A stretch of DNA of 64,000 bases, taken from Phaeospirillum tilakii. GTDB lineage: Bacteria; Pseudomonadota; Alphaproteobacteria; Rhodospirillales; Magnetospirillaceae. The notes beneath the pieces are model-generated. The model ran no database searches and was not told the DNA's origin. It worked only from the letters and a program-made list of their open reading frames with translations. Position 1 is the first letter of the stretch, and every line of letters begins with the position of its first letter. Below are positions 46,752-55,552 of the stretch, piece by piece. The DNA is taken from the NCBI RefSeq assembly GCF_042683125.1, contig NZ_JBHUIY010000021.1, positions 1 through 64,000 on the forward strand. The letters are read 5' to 3'. A program made the translations under genes and the position numbers.

Positions 46752-47789
46752 TTACAGCCGTCCGATCCGCTCGAATTCGGCGGCGGCCTGATCCCAGCCC
46801 CAGCCGCGCTGCCGCTCCAGCGCGGCGTGATGCTGCCGCCGCCACAGCGGATCGTCGCTCAGCAGCCGGATCGCCGCCTCGGCAAACCCGTCGTCGTCCT
46901 TGACACAGAACCCGGTCTCGCCGTCGATCACCCGCTCGGACAGGCAGGCGATGTCCTGGACCACGGTGGGGACGCCCATCGCCTGGGCCTCGGCCACGGC
47001 CGAACAGAAGGTCTCGCCGATGTCGCCGCGATAGAGCAGGGCGCGGGCGGCGCCCAGTTCCTCGACCAGTTGGGCCTTGGGCACCGGCCCGCGCAGTACC
47101 ACCCCCTGGGGGGCCAGCGCGGCGGCGCGGTCGAGCACCGGCCGCATTTTCGCCGCCTTGGCGTCCCCGGCGCTGCCATAGGTCGCGGCCCCGGCGAAGA
47201 CGTGCAGCTCGGCCCCCGGCACCGCCGGCTGGATCCGCGCCGCCCACAGCTCCAGCAGCCAGTCGAGCGAGCGCAGCGGGTTCGAGGTGAACAGCGCGCG
47301 TGGCGGCGGCGCCTCGGCGCGCGCGCCGGCCTGACGGAACAGCTCGGTGACGCCGTAGGGGACGATTTCGCGCCCGCCGGCAAAGGCCCAGCCCGGATAG
47401 GTGCCGGCATGGCTGGCGCCGGAAAAGACGATGGTCGGCCGCCGCAGCGCCAGCTTCCACTGATAGCGCGCCTTGAGCAGGTAGCCGGCCGGATTGTGGA
47501 TCCAGAAGATGGTGTGGCGCGCCCCCGGGCAGCGCCGGATCAGTTTGTCGCCGCGATTGGCGATGTAGAGATCGGCGCTATCGGGGATGCCCTGGCCGAT
47601 CGGCCGCCAGCTCACGCCGCGATGGACCCGCTCGGCGGCGCAGTTGGTGCAGGCCAGCACCCGGTGGCCGCGCGCGGCCAGCGCGTTGGCCATCTCGATG
47701 AACGAGGTCTCGGCCCCGCCCAGCGGCCCGTCATCGAGGCTCTTGCCATCGAAGACGATGCCATCGTCGCTCATCACGATCGTCGCCAT
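46752..47789 (-). CDS. Glycosyltransferase, GT-B fold
   Basis: 345 residues. The GT-B glycosyltransferase (GT4-like) pattern is seen: an N-terminal LGGAETSFIEMANALAARGH and a C-terminal nucleotide-sugar site with GDIGETFCSAVAEAQAMGVP. It probably adds a sugar to LPS core or another surface glycan in the cytoplasm. The start overlaps the stop of the preceding gene by one base, so it is the last of three coupled transferases. Donor and acceptor cannot be told. Confidence 0.88.
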   Translation of the reverse strand: MATIVMSDDGIVFDGKSLDDGPLGGAETSFIEMANALAARGHRVLACTNCAAERVHRGVSWRPIGQGIPDSADLYIANRGDKLIRRCPGARHTIFWIHNPAGYLLKARYQWKLALRRPTIVFSGASHAGTYPGWAFAGGREIVPYGVTELFRQAGARAEAPPPRALFTSNPLRSLDWLLELWAARIQPAVPGAELHVFAGAATYGSAGDAKAAKMRPVLDRAAALAPQGVVLRGPVPKAQLVEELGAARALLYRGDIGETFCSAVAEAQAMGVPTVVQDIACLSERVIDGETGFCVKDDDGFAEAAIRLLSDDPLWRRQHHAALERQRGWGWDQAAAEFERIGRL

Positions 47790-48553
47790 CACTCTTTCTC
47801 CAGCTTGGCCTTGAGGTGCGACAGCACCGGGTAGAGCGCGGCGCAGGTGGCGACCAGGAAGCCGTAGCCGCCCTCGCGCCAGCCGCCGCGCCGGACGTAG
47901 CATTTGAAGAAGCGGCTGACCATCCGCCGCAGGTTGGCCGGCATCGAGCCCCAGGTCTCGCCGCGTTCGCGCAGGTCGCGGGCGCGGGCGGAGGAATAGG
48001 CGTCGAGGCGGCGGATCATGTCGGAGATGTTGCGATCGACGTAATGGTCGAGTCGCTGGCGCAGCATCGGCCCCTTGCGGCCGCGCCAGCTCAGCGAGGG
48101 GTGGAGGCGCTGGTCGCCCCAGGTCTTGACCCCGTTGCGGAACAGGCCGGGATAGGCGGCCTTGCCGAAGCTGGCGCCCCAGCCATGCCGCACCCGCCGG
48201 GTGCCGATGTAATTATCGACCGGGATCTCGTGCCAGTCGAACCGGCTGGCGGCGATGGTGGCGCGGATCTCCTCGGCCAAGGCGGCGGGAACATGCTCGT
48301 CGGCATCGACCTCCAAAATCCAGTCGCCGGTGCAGGCATTGATGCCGGCATTGCGGCGGCCGCCCTCGCGCTCCCAGGCCCCTTCGATCAGCCGGGCGCC
48401 GTAGTCGCGCGCGATCTCGCCCGAGCGGTCGGTGCAGCGGTCGAGCACCACCACCAGCTCGTCGGCGAAGCGCAGCCGGTCGAGGCAGGCGGCGAGGCGG
48501 GCTTCCTCGTCATGCACCACCACCAGCGCCGACAGGCGGGGGGCGGGGCTCAT
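47789..48553 (-). CDS. Glycosyltransferase family 2 (WaaE/KdtX-like)
   Basis: 254 residues. The GT-A fold begins LSALVVVHDEEARLAACLDR, has LDRCTDRSGEIA and the DxD-type WILEVDADEHVP. The C-terminal half (WRGRKGPMLRQRLDHYVDRN) resembles WaaE/KdtX beta-glucosyltransferases that modify the LPS inner core. It overlaps its upstream neighbour by 4 bp and its downstream neighbour by 1 bp, so the three genes are translationally coupled. Confidence 0.9.
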   Translation of the reverse strand: MSPAPRLSALVVVHDEEARLAACLDRLRFADELVVVLDRCTDRSGEIARDYGARLIEGAWEREGGRRNAGINACTGDWILEVDADEHVPAALAEEIRATIAASRFDWHEIPVDNYIGTRRVRHGWGASFGKAAYPGLFRNGVKTWGDQRLHPSLSWRGRKGPMLRQRLDHYVDRNISDMIRRLDAYSSARARDLRERGETWGSMPANLRRMVSRFFKCYVRRGGWREGGYGFLVATCAALYPVLSHLKAKLEKE

Positions 48554-49692
48554 CGGCTGTTGCCACGAAAGCGCGGGAAGGCGCGGGTGTGGGCGTGCTC
48601 CAGCGCGGCGCGGTAGGTGTCGAGGGTCGTCTTCATGCGGTGGTCGAACCGCATCGTCGCCTCGGCCAGCAGGCGGGCGCGGGTGGCGATCGCCCCGGCG
48701 GCGGCGGGTTTCGCCATCACCGCCTCGATCGCCTCGGCCAAGGCGGCGGGGTCGGCCGGCGGCACCAGCCAGCCGGTCTCGCCCGGGGTGACGATTTCCG
48801 GCACGCCGCCAACCGCGCTGGCGACCACCGGGCGGCCGACGGCGAAGGCCTGCACCGCGACGCGGGGCTGGGCCTCGGTCAGCGACGGGATCACCACCGC
48901 GTCGGCCATCCGCATCAGGGCGGCGACGTCCTCGCGATAGCCGGTGAACACCACCGGGGAGGTCAGTTCGCCGGCGCGGCGGCGCAGCTCGGCCTCGTAT
49001 TCGGCGGATTCGGCGGTGGCGGCACCGACCACCACCAGAGTCGGGCGCAGCCCGCGCGCCGCCAGCAGGGTCAGGGCGTCGAACAGGTAATTCTGGCCCT
49101 TGTCGGGGCGGATCATGCCGACGCACAGCCAGACATAGGCGTCGGCGGCGAGGCCGAGCTGGCCGCGCAGCACGGCGCGCTCGGCCGGACCGGCGGCGGC
49201 GAAGAAGGCGTCGTCGGCCCAGCCGCCGATCGCGGTCGAGCGGCGCGGATCGGCCAGCCCGTCGGCGAGCAGGGCGCTTCGGGTGCATTCGGCGACGGTG
49301 ATGACGTGGTCGGCCCCCAGCCGCCATTGCATCCGCCGCAGCGGCGACGGCTTCAGCGGCTGGTTGACATGGCGCGAGCGCACCACGGCGCAGAGGTCGA
49401 GGCAGGTGGCGGCGACCTTGGCGTCGCGGGTGACGTGGGTGTCGATCAGCTCGATGCCGCGCTCGATCACCAGCCGGCGGAAGCCGCGCACCGAGGCCGG
49501 GTGCCACGGGCGGTCGAAATCAAACGGCAGCAGCGGCAGCCCGGCGGCCTGGGCGCGGGCCCAGGTCTGGCCGTCGGGCGGCGTCGCCAGCCACACCGCG
49601 TGGCCGTGCCCCTTCAGCCAGCGCACCTGCTCGACGGTGCGATGCTCCATGCCGCCCCAGTTGCGCCCCGGAATGGTGTGCAGAATCTTCAC
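48550..49692 (-). CDS. Glycosyltransferase family 4
   Basis: 380 residues from a GTG start preceded by GGGGAGAG. N-terminal donor-acceptor motif GRNWGGMEHRTVEQVRWLKG, and a C-terminal GT4 site with VGMIRPDKGQNYLFDAL, VVVGAATAESAEYEAEL and the E-x7-E type IPSLTEAQPRVAVQAFAVGR. It acts on surface polysaccharide or LPS in the cytoplasm. It is the first of the three coupled transferase genes; the polysaccharide-deacetylase gene lies 155 bp upstream, across two repeats. Confidence 0.92.
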   Translation of the reverse strand: MKILHTIPGRNWGGMEHRTVEQVRWLKGHGHAVWLATPPDGQTWARAQAAGLPLLPFDFDRPWHPASVRGFRRLVIERGIELIDTHVTRDAKVAATCLDLCAVVRSRHVNQPLKPSPLRRMQWRLGADHVITVAECTRSALLADGLADPRRSTAIGGWADDAFFAAAGPAERAVLRGQLGLAADAYVWLCVGMIRPDKGQNYLFDALTLLAARGLRPTLVVVGAATAESAEYEAELRRRAGELTSPVVFTGYREDVAALMRMADAVVIPSLTEAQPRVAVQAFAVGRPVVASAVGGVPEIVTPGETGWLVPPADPAALAEAIEAVMAKPAAAGAIATRARLLAEATMRFDHRMKTTLDTYRAALEHAHTRAFPRFRGNSR

Positions 49693-49720
49693 GCTCGGAT
49701 CTCTCCCCTCTCGCCGGCAA

Positions 49721-49844
49721 GGCGGGGCTGCCGCCCCGCACCCCGCCTGGAGGCTGGCGCCTCCAGACCTCCCCCTTGTTTGAAAATAAAAGGGGGTTTG
49801 GGGCATCGCCCCAAGCGGGTTTGGGCGGCAGCCCAACAAGGTTT
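49721..49844. repeat. Two Family A-like hairpin elements
   Basis: GCGGGGCTGCCGCCCCGC with TGGAGGCTGGCGCCTCCA, then GGGGCATCGCCCC with TTGGGCGGCAGCCCAA. These fill the gap between the deacetylase and the first glycosyltransferase gene. Confidence 0.7.
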
Positions 49845-49847
49845 TTC

Positions 49848-50579
49848 TCAGGGCAGCAGGAACCGCCGCCACGCCGGCTGGGGCGGCGGCGGCGGCACCG
49901 CGACCGCGCGCAGCCCCCGCGCGGCGATCCCCTCCAGCAATTGTTCGAGCAGCGTCACCGTCACCGCCGGCTTGAAGGCGGCGCCGGGGCGCTGGTTGAT
50001 CGGCTGGTCGTGCATCAGCACGATGCCGCCGGGCAGGCGCGGATCGGCCAGCAGCCGTTCGACCTCGGCCCGGCAGGCGGCCGGCACGTCGGCGGCGCTC
50101 TCGCAGCGGGTCGAGATCAGGTGGTCCTCGGTCGAGAGGTCCCAATGCACCACCACGCAGCCGGGCCGCCAGCGGGCCAGGGCGCGGTGCATTCGGGCGC
50201 TGCGCCAGCCGCCATTGTAGGGCAGCCGCACCAGATAGGGGGCGGGGGTCGGGCGGACCCGGGCCAAGAGCGCCTCGCAGCGGGTCATGTCGTCGAACAG
50301 GCGGGCCTCGGGCTCGCGGTCGAGCCGGACATGGTCCCAGCCATGGGCGTAGAGGGCGTGGCCGCGCGCCGCCATCTCCGCCACCAAGGCGGGCTGTTCG
50401 ACCGCGCGGCAGCCGCTGAGGAAGAAGGTCGCCTTCGCCTCGAACCGGTCGAGCAGGTCGAGCATCGCCGGCATGCTGTCCGGCATCGGCGCGTCATCGA
50501 CGGTGATTGCCACCGTCGCCGGGTCGGGCAGCCGCCGCATCACCGGCCGCCAGCCCCCCAGGGACCAGGAAATCCGCAA
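49848..50579 (-). CDS. Polysaccharide deacetylase (NodB-like)
   Basis: 243 residues. The NodB motifs are VAITVDDAPMPDS (catalytic base and metal Asp), ATFFLSG, AHGWDHVRLD (in place of the usual H-x3-H), RLPYNGG and GGIVLMHDQP. Such enzymes remove N- or O-acetyl groups from sugars of envelope polymers. No signal peptide is seen, so it may act on a cytoplasmic lipid-linked sugar. A TTG at 50579 with GAGGAG five bases upstream is the best start; the ATG at 50618 lies inside a Family A repeat and is probably not used. It precedes the glycosyltransferase operon. Confidence 0.85.
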   Translation of the reverse strand: MRISWSLGGWRPVMRRLPDPATVAITVDDAPMPDSMPAMLDLLDRFEAKATFFLSGCRAVEQPALVAEMAARGHALYAHGWDHVRLDREPEARLFDDMTRCEALLARVRPTPAPYLVRLPYNGGWRSARMHRALARWRPGCVVVHWDLSTEDHLISTRCESAADVPAACRAEVERLLADPRLPGGIVLMHDQPINQRPGAAFKPAVTVTLLEQLLEGIAARGLRAVAVPPPPPQPAWRRFLLP

Positions 50580-50600
50580 GCTCGCTCCTCGCGTCCAGTT

Positions 50601-50747
50601 CGTGGGCTCCGCCCACACCCGCCAAGGGCCGCAAGGCCCTTGGAACCCATTCCCTATTTTGGGCGCGACCGGCGGCCGAGCCCAAGCTGAAAAAGCGAAA
50701 GGGGTCCAGGGGCCTTGCGGCCCCTGGCGGGTGCGGGCGGAGCCCGC
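50601..50747. repeat. Pair of facing Family A repeats
   Basis: The plus copy 50601-50648 has first hairpin GTGGGCTCCGCCCAC; the minus copy 50702-50747 has GGGGCCTTGCGGCCCC and GCGGGCGGAGCCCGC. Between them lies CCCAAGCTGAAAAAG, the complement of the core seen in the other pairs. Confidence 0.85.
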
Positions 50748-50753
50748 TTTTTT

Positions 50754-51269
50754 TTACAGCGGCTGGGCGCCGCGGGCGATGGCGACCACGCCGGTGCGGG
50801 AGACATCGACCAGCCCGAGCGGCTCCATCAGGCGGATGAAGGCATCGACCTTGTCGGTGGCGCCGACCACCTCGAACACGAAGGATTCGTTGGTCGAATC
50901 GATCGCGCGGGCGCGGAAGATGTCGGCGATGCGCAGCGCCTCGACCCGCTTGTCGCCGGTCGAGGCGACCTTGATCAGGGCCAGTTCGCGCGAGACATGC
51001 GGGCCGTCGATGGTCAGATCATGGACCTTGTGCACCGGCACCAGCCGGCGCAGCTGGTTCTTGATCTGCTCGATGATCATCTTGGTGCCGGAGGTGACGA
51101 TGGTGATGCGCGACAGGTTGTGGGCGGCATCGACCTCGGCCACGGTCAGGCTTTCGATGTTGTAGCCACGGCCGGAAAACAGGCCGATCACGCGGGCCAG
51201 CACGCCGGATTCATTGTCCACCAGCACGGCGATGGTGTGGCGGTTGGTCTCTTGCACTGCGTCGGTCAC
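50754..51269 (-). CDS. ilvH: Acetolactate synthase small (regulatory) subunit
   Basis: 171 residues from a GTG start with GAGGAA upstream. The N-terminal ACT domain (HTIAVLVDNESGVLARVIGL, FSGRGYNIESLTV) binds valine for feedback inhibition, and a C-terminal domain follows (ELALIKV to the end). It partners IlvB, encoded 102 bp upstream. ilvC, often next, is not adjacent here; a repeat follows the stop at once. Confidence 0.97.
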   Translation of the reverse strand: MTDAVQETNRHTIAVLVDNESGVLARVIGLFSGRGYNIESLTVAEVDAAHNLSRITIVTSGTKMIIEQIKNQLRRLVPVHKVHDLTIDGPHVSRELALIKVASTGDKRVEALRIADIFRARAIDSTNESFVFEVVGATDKVDAFIRLMEPLGLVDVSRTGVVAIARGAQPL

Positions 51270-51371
51270 GTCGAAATTCCTCTTACGGCCCGCCCCGTCG
51301 GCAGACGGCGGCGCGCCCCGTTCAAACCCCAGGCGGGGCCGCCCCGGTCGGGGTCGGCCCGCCGGCTTCGG

Positions 51372-53138
51372 TCAGACCAGCACCATGCCGTCCTGTTCGG
51401 AGCCCTGGTTGTCGCGCGAGCGATCCTCCGGCCCCAGCACCATCTCGTTATGGGCCATGCCGGGCATGATCATCGGGAACACGTTCTCGCTGGCGTCGGT
51501 GCGCAGCTCGACGATCACCGGGCGGTTGACCGCCATCATCTCGCGGAACACGTCATCGACCTGATCGGGGCGTTCGGCCCTGAGCCCGACCGCGCCGAAG
51601 GCGTCGGCCAGCTTGACGAAATCGGGATGGTGATCCATGTGGCTTTCCGAATAGCGGCTGCCGTGGATCAGCTCCTGCCACTGCCGCACCATCCCCATGA
51701 ACTGGTTGTTGAGGATGACGATCTTGACCGGCAGGTTGTGCTGGACCAGGGTCGCCATCTCCTGGATGTTCATCTGGATCGAGGATTCGCCGGCGATGTT
51801 GATCACCAGGGCGTCGGGATGGGCGGTCTGCACCCCCATCGCCGCCGGCAGGCCGTAGCCCATGGTGCCGAGCCCGCCCGAGGTCAGCCAGTGCAGCGGC
51901 GAATCGAGCCGCAGATGCTGGGCCGCCCACATCTGGTGCTGCCCGACCTCGGTGCAGATGTAGGGGTTCTTGTCCTTGGTCAGGGCATAGAGGCGCTGGA
52001 TGGCGTATTGCGGCTTGATGATCTCGGTCGAGGCGGGATAGCGCAGGCTGTCGATCGCCCGCCATTCCTCGATCTGGGCCCACCACGCCCTGAGCGCGCG
52101 CTCGTCGAGGCGGGGCTGGCGCGCCTTCCACACCTTGATCATGTCCTCAAGCACGTGGGCGCAGTCGCCGACCACCGGGACATCGACCATCACGTTCTTG
52201 TTGATCGAGGACGGGTCGATGTCGATGTGGATCTTCTTCGAATGGGGCGAGAAGGCGTTGATCCGGCCGGTGACGCGGTCGTCGAAGCGGGCGCCGATCG
52301 CGACCATCACGTCGCAATCATGCATCGCCATGTTGGCCTCGTAGGTGCCGTGCATCCCGAGCATGCCGAGGAACAGCGGATCCGAGCCGGGGAAGGCGCC
52401 GAGACCCATCAGGGTCAGGGTGCAGGGCATCCCGGTCATCCGCACGAACTGGGTCAGCAGCTGGCAGGCCGCCGGGCCGGAATTGATCACGCCGCCGCCG
52501 ACATAGAACACCGGGCGCTTGGCCTTGGCGATCAGCTCGACCGCCTGCTCGATGTCGTGCAGCGGGCCCTTGACCTGGGGATTGTACTTCGACTTGACCT
52601 TCGACGGCGGCTGGTACTCGCCCCGGCCCTGGACCACGTCCTTGGGCAGGTCGATCAGCACCGGGCCGGGGCGGCCGGAGCGGGCGACATGGAACGCCTC
52701 GTGCACCGTCCGCGCCAGCAGGTTGGTGTCCTTCACCAGATAATTGTGCTTGGTGCAGGGGCGGGTGATGCCGGTGATGTCGGCTTCCTGGAAGGCGTCG
52801 TTGCCGATCAGGCTGGTCGGGACCTGCCCGGTCAGGCAGACCAGCGGCACCGAATCGCACTGGGCGTCGGCCAGCCCGGTCACCGCGTTGGTGGCGCCCG
52901 GCCCCGAGGTCACCAGCACACAGCCGACCTTGCCGGTCGAGCGGGCATAGCCCTCGGCGGCATGGACCGCGGCCTGCTCATGACGCACCAGGACGTGACG
53001 CAGGCGGTTCTGCTTGCCCAGCTCGTCATAGATCGGCAGCACCGCGCCGCCGGGATAGCCGAAAACGACCTCCACACCCTGATCGACGAGGGCTTTGAGG
53101 AGGATTTCCGCTCCGGTCATCGTTTCGTGGTGCACCAT
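51372..53138 (-). CDS. ilvB: Acetolactate synthase large (catalytic) subunit
   Basis: 588 residues. This TPP enzyme forms acetolactate and acetohydroxybutyrate, the first common step to Val, Leu and Ile. The catalytic Glu is in VLVRHEQAAVHAAEGYAR. The TPP/Mg motif reads IAGESSIQMNIQEMATLVQ, with GES in place of the common GDG, a form I recall from other alphaproteobacteria. FAD-binding segments such as GVINSGPAACQLL are in place. AAGGGG lies just before the ATG. Its 3' end is followed after 102 bp by ilvH. Confidence 0.97.
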   Translation of the reverse strand: MVHHETMTGAEILLKALVDQGVEVVFGYPGGAVLPIYDELGKQNRLRHVLVRHEQAAVHAAEGYARSTGKVGCVLVTSGPGATNAVTGLADAQCDSVPLVCLTGQVPTSLIGNDAFQEADITGITRPCTKHNYLVKDTNLLARTVHEAFHVARSGRPGPVLIDLPKDVVQGRGEYQPPSKVKSKYNPQVKGPLHDIEQAVELIAKAKRPVFYVGGGVINSGPAACQLLTQFVRMTGMPCTLTLMGLGAFPGSDPLFLGMLGMHGTYEANMAMHDCDVMVAIGARFDDRVTGRINAFSPHSKKIHIDIDPSSINKNVMVDVPVVGDCAHVLEDMIKVWKARQPRLDERALRAWWAQIEEWRAIDSLRYPASTEIIKPQYAIQRLYALTKDKNPYICTEVGQHQMWAAQHLRLDSPLHWLTSGGLGTMGYGLPAAMGVQTAHPDALVINIAGESSIQMNIQEMATLVQHNLPVKIVILNNQFMGMVRQWQELIHGSRYSESHMDHHPDFVKLADAFGAVGLRAERPDQVDDVFREMMAVNRPVIVELRTDASENVFPMIMPGMAHNEMVLGPEDRSRDNQGSEQDGMVLV

Positions 53139-53214
53139 ATCAGCCCCTTGAACTTCCTGTCATCGCACGCGCTCGCGACCCCGGCCGCGAGAAGGGGCTC
53201 AACCTATCGCGCCG

Positions 53215-54156
53215 TCAGACGGGGGTCAAGCGGAACTGACGAATTTTCGCAAAGATTGGCGCCAGCAAACTTTCCGAAAGTTGCGCGTCGATGACGGTGT
53301 CGGCGCCGCCGCGATGGCGCAGCCAGGTCACCTGCCGCTTGGCGTAGGCGCGGGTGGCGGCCTGGGCGGCGGCGACCGCCTCGGCCAGCGCCAGTTCGCC
53401 CCGCGCCGCCGCGCCAAGCTCGCGCAGGCCGAGCACCTTCATCGCCGGCACGGCCGGATCGAGCCCCCGGGCGAGGAACGCCTCGGCTTCCTCGACCGCG
53501 CCGGCCGCCACCATCGCCGCGAAGCGGCCGTCGCAGGCGGCGCGCAGCGCCTCGCGCGGCGGCAGCAGGGCCAGGGTCAGCCAGCGCGCGGCCAGCCCGC
53601 CCTGACGCGGCACGGTCTGCCACTCCGCCAGCGAGCGCCCGGTGGCGGCCAGCACCTCCCACGCCCGGGCCATCCGCTGGCTGTCGCCGGGGGGCAGACG
53701 GGCGGCCATCACCGGATCGCGCCGGGCGAGTTCGTCATGGAACGCTTCATTGCCGATCTCGGCCAGCCGCGCCCGGGCCTCGTCGCGGATCGCGGCCGGG
53801 ATCTCGGGGATCGGCGACAGCCCCTGGCGCAGGCTTTCGAGATAAAGGCCGGTGCCGCCGACCACGATCGGCAGCCGCCCGCCATGCCACGCCGCCTCGA
53901 TCTCGGCGCGGGCCAGCTCGACCCATTGCGCCGCCGAGCAGGGCCGGGCGGGGTCGAGACAGCCATAGAGTCGATGCGGCACCGCCTCGCGCGCCGCCTC
54001 GGGCGGCTGGGCGGTCAGAATCGGCAGGGCGTCATAGACCTGCATCGAATCGGCGTTGATGACCACGCCGTCCTCGGCCTGGGCGAGGGCGAGGGCGAGC
54101 GCCGACTTGCCCGACGCGGTCGGCCCGGCGAGGACGAGGACGGGGGGCAGGGTCAT
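53215..54156 (-). CDS. miaA: tRNA dimethylallyltransferase
   Basis: 313 residues. The P-loop is LAGPTASGKSALALALA, followed by VINADSMQVYDALPILTAQP, PHRLYG and VVGGTGLYLESLRQGL. MiaA prenylates A37 next to the anticodon of tRNAs reading UNN codons. The start at 54156 gives the usual length; translation from further upstream would run through a Family B palindrome. It lies 76 bp from ilvB, on the same strand. Confidence 0.96.
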   Translation of the reverse strand: MTLPPVLVLAGPTASGKSALALALAQAEDGVVINADSMQVYDALPILTAQPPEAAREAVPHRLYGCLDPARPCSAAQWVELARAEIEAAWHGGRLPIVVGGTGLYLESLRQGLSPIPEIPAAIRDEARARLAEIGNEAFHDELARRDPVMAARLPPGDSQRMARAWEVLAATGRSLAEWQTVPRQGGLAARWLTLALLPPREALRAACDGRFAAMVAAGAVEEAEAFLARGLDPAVPAMKVLGLRELGAAARGELALAEAVAAAQAATRAYAKRQVTWLRHRGGADTVIDAQLSESLLAPIFAKIRQFRLTPV

Positions 54157-54207
54157 GGCGCGATCCGCGAAAAAGAGGTTGTTTGCCGCCTTGCGGAGCC
54201 GACGGCC

Positions 54208-54280
54208 GTCATGCGCGGACTTGATCCGCGCATCCCTGGGGCGGCGAGACGTGGATGACCGGGTCAAGCCCGGTCATGAC
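54208..54280. repeat. Two Family B palindromes
   Basis: The first (about 54211-54233) has ATGCGCGGA/TCCGCGCAT arms around CTTGA, identical to the copy at 11944. The second (about 54254-54278) has ATGACCGGG/CCCGGTCAT arms around TCAAG. Confidence 0.8.
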
Positions 54281-54308
54281 GCAGCTTGTCTTTACCCCGC
54301 AAAAAGAC

Positions 54309-54389
54309 GCAGGCCCCGCCCACACCCGCTCTCCGATTGGGGAGGTCCAGGAACCTCAGGTTCCTGGCGGGTGTGGGCGGAGCCCACGA
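54309..54389. repeat. Family A repeat, AGGAACC variant, with a degenerate partner
   Basis: The minus-oriented copy at 54344-54389 has the second hairpin AGGAACCTCAGGTTCCT and the first hairpin GTGGGCGGAGCCCAC. A broken copy (CCCCGCCCACACCCGC) lies at about 54314. It is directly downstream of purM. Confidence 0.8.
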
Positions 54390-54395
54390 AAAGCG

Positions 54396-55445
54396 TTAGA
54401 CCCAGCCGTCCTGGTTGAGCACCTGACAACGCGGCTCGTCCCCGCTACGGGGCCGGATGCGGCCGATGCGCAGCACGGTCTCGCCCTTTTCGGCGAGGAT
54501 CCGGGTGGCGGCCTCGACCTGATCGGGGGCGACCACCAGGGCCATGCCGATGCCGCAATTGAAGGTGCGGGCCATTTCGGCGCGGGCGACCTTGCCTTCG
54601 TAGGCCAGCCAGCGGAACACCGGGGGCGGGGTCCAGGCGGCGCCGTCGATCTCGGCCACCACGCCCTCGGGCAGGACGCGGGGCAGGTTCTCGACCAGCC
54701 CGCCGCCGGTGATGTGGGCCAGCCCCTTCAGCAGGCCGGCGCGGATCGCGGCCAGGGTGCTGGCGACATAGATCCGGGTCGGCTCCAGCAGGGCCTCGCC
54801 CAGCGGGCGGGACGGGGCGAACGGGGCGGGGTCGTCATAGGACAGCCCGCCGCGCGCGACGATCCGGCGCACCAGCGAATAGCCGTTGGAATGAACGCCG
54901 GAGGAGGCGAGGCCGAGCACGATGTCACCGGCGACGATGTCGGCCTGCGGCAGCAACTGCCCGCGCTCGGCGGCGCCGACCGCGAAGCCGGCGAGGTCGT
55001 AATCGCCATCGGCATACATGCCGGGCATCTCGGCGGTTTCGCCGCCGACCAGGGCACAGCCGGCCTGACGGCAGCCTTCGGCGATGCCGGCGACGATCGC
55101 CCGCCCGGCGGCGACGTCGAGCTTGCCGGTGGCGAAGTAGTCGAGGAACAGCAGCGGCTCGGCGCCCTGGACCACCAGATCGTTGACGCACATCGCCACC
55201 AGATCGATGCCGACGGTGTCGTGGCGGTTGGCTTCGATCGCCAGCTTCAGCTTGGTGCCGACGCCGTCGGTGGTGGCGACCAGGATCGGGTCGTGGTAAC
55301 CGGCGGCACGCAGGTCGAACAGCGCGCCGAAGCCGCCGAGGCCGGCGGCGGTGCCGGACCGCGCGGTGGCGCGGGCCAGCGGTTTGATCGCCTCGACCAG
55401 CGCCTCGCCCGCGTCGATATCGACGCCGGCATCGCGGTAGGTCAG
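54396..55445 (-). CDS. purM: Phosphoribosylformylglycinamidine cyclo-ligase (AIR synthetase)
   Basis: About 349 residues from LTYRDAGVDIDAGEALVEAI. This is the fifth step of purine synthesis, the ATP-dependent ring closure of FGAM to AIR. VATTDGVGTKLKLA, LVGGETAEMPGMY and ITGGGLVENLPRVLP are typical. The start is a problem: no ATG or GTG lies in frame near the expected N-terminus. The in-frame candidates are CTG at 55445 and ATT at 55472, whereas an ATGATG at 55457-55462, behind GAGGAAG, is one base out of frame. Deletion of one A or a sequencing error would explain this. In-frame TTG (55553) and GTG (55583) lie much farther upstream and run into the divergent gene. I give the CTG coordinate. 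Confidence 0.85.
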   Translation of the reverse strand: MTYRDAGVDIDAGEALVEAIKPLARATARSGTAAGLGGFGALFDLRAAGYHDPILVATTDGVGTKLKLAIEANRHDTVGIDLVAMCVNDLVVQGAEPLLFLDYFATGKLDVAAGRAIVAGIAEGCRQAGCALVGGETAEMPGMYADGDYDLAGFAVGAAERGQLLPQADIVAGDIVLGLASSGVHSNGYSLVRRIVARGGLSYDDPAPFAPSRPLGEALLEPTRIYVASTLAAIRAGLLKGLAHITGGGLVENLPRVLPEGVVAEIDGAAWTPPPVFRWLAYEGKVARAEMARTFNCGIGMALVVAPDQVEAATRILAEKGETVLRIGRIRPRSGDEPRCQVLNQDGWV

Positions 55446-55552
55446 GGGCTGCTTGTCATCATGCGCGGGAATGGGCTTCCTCGTGGGATTCGGTGTGGTA
55501 TGGTCGGGCCGGAACGGGTTGGCCGAAGATACTTGATCCCGGACGGTTTGCA

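Noticed and set aside
53139..53214. Attenuator leader peptide before ilvB
   Set aside because: Only 76 bp separate it from miaA, and no run of Leu, Val or Ile codons in a small frame is seen.
50715..53294. Long open frame antisense to ilvH and ilvB
   Set aside because: His/Asp/Gly-rich antisense artefact; both ilv genes are certain.
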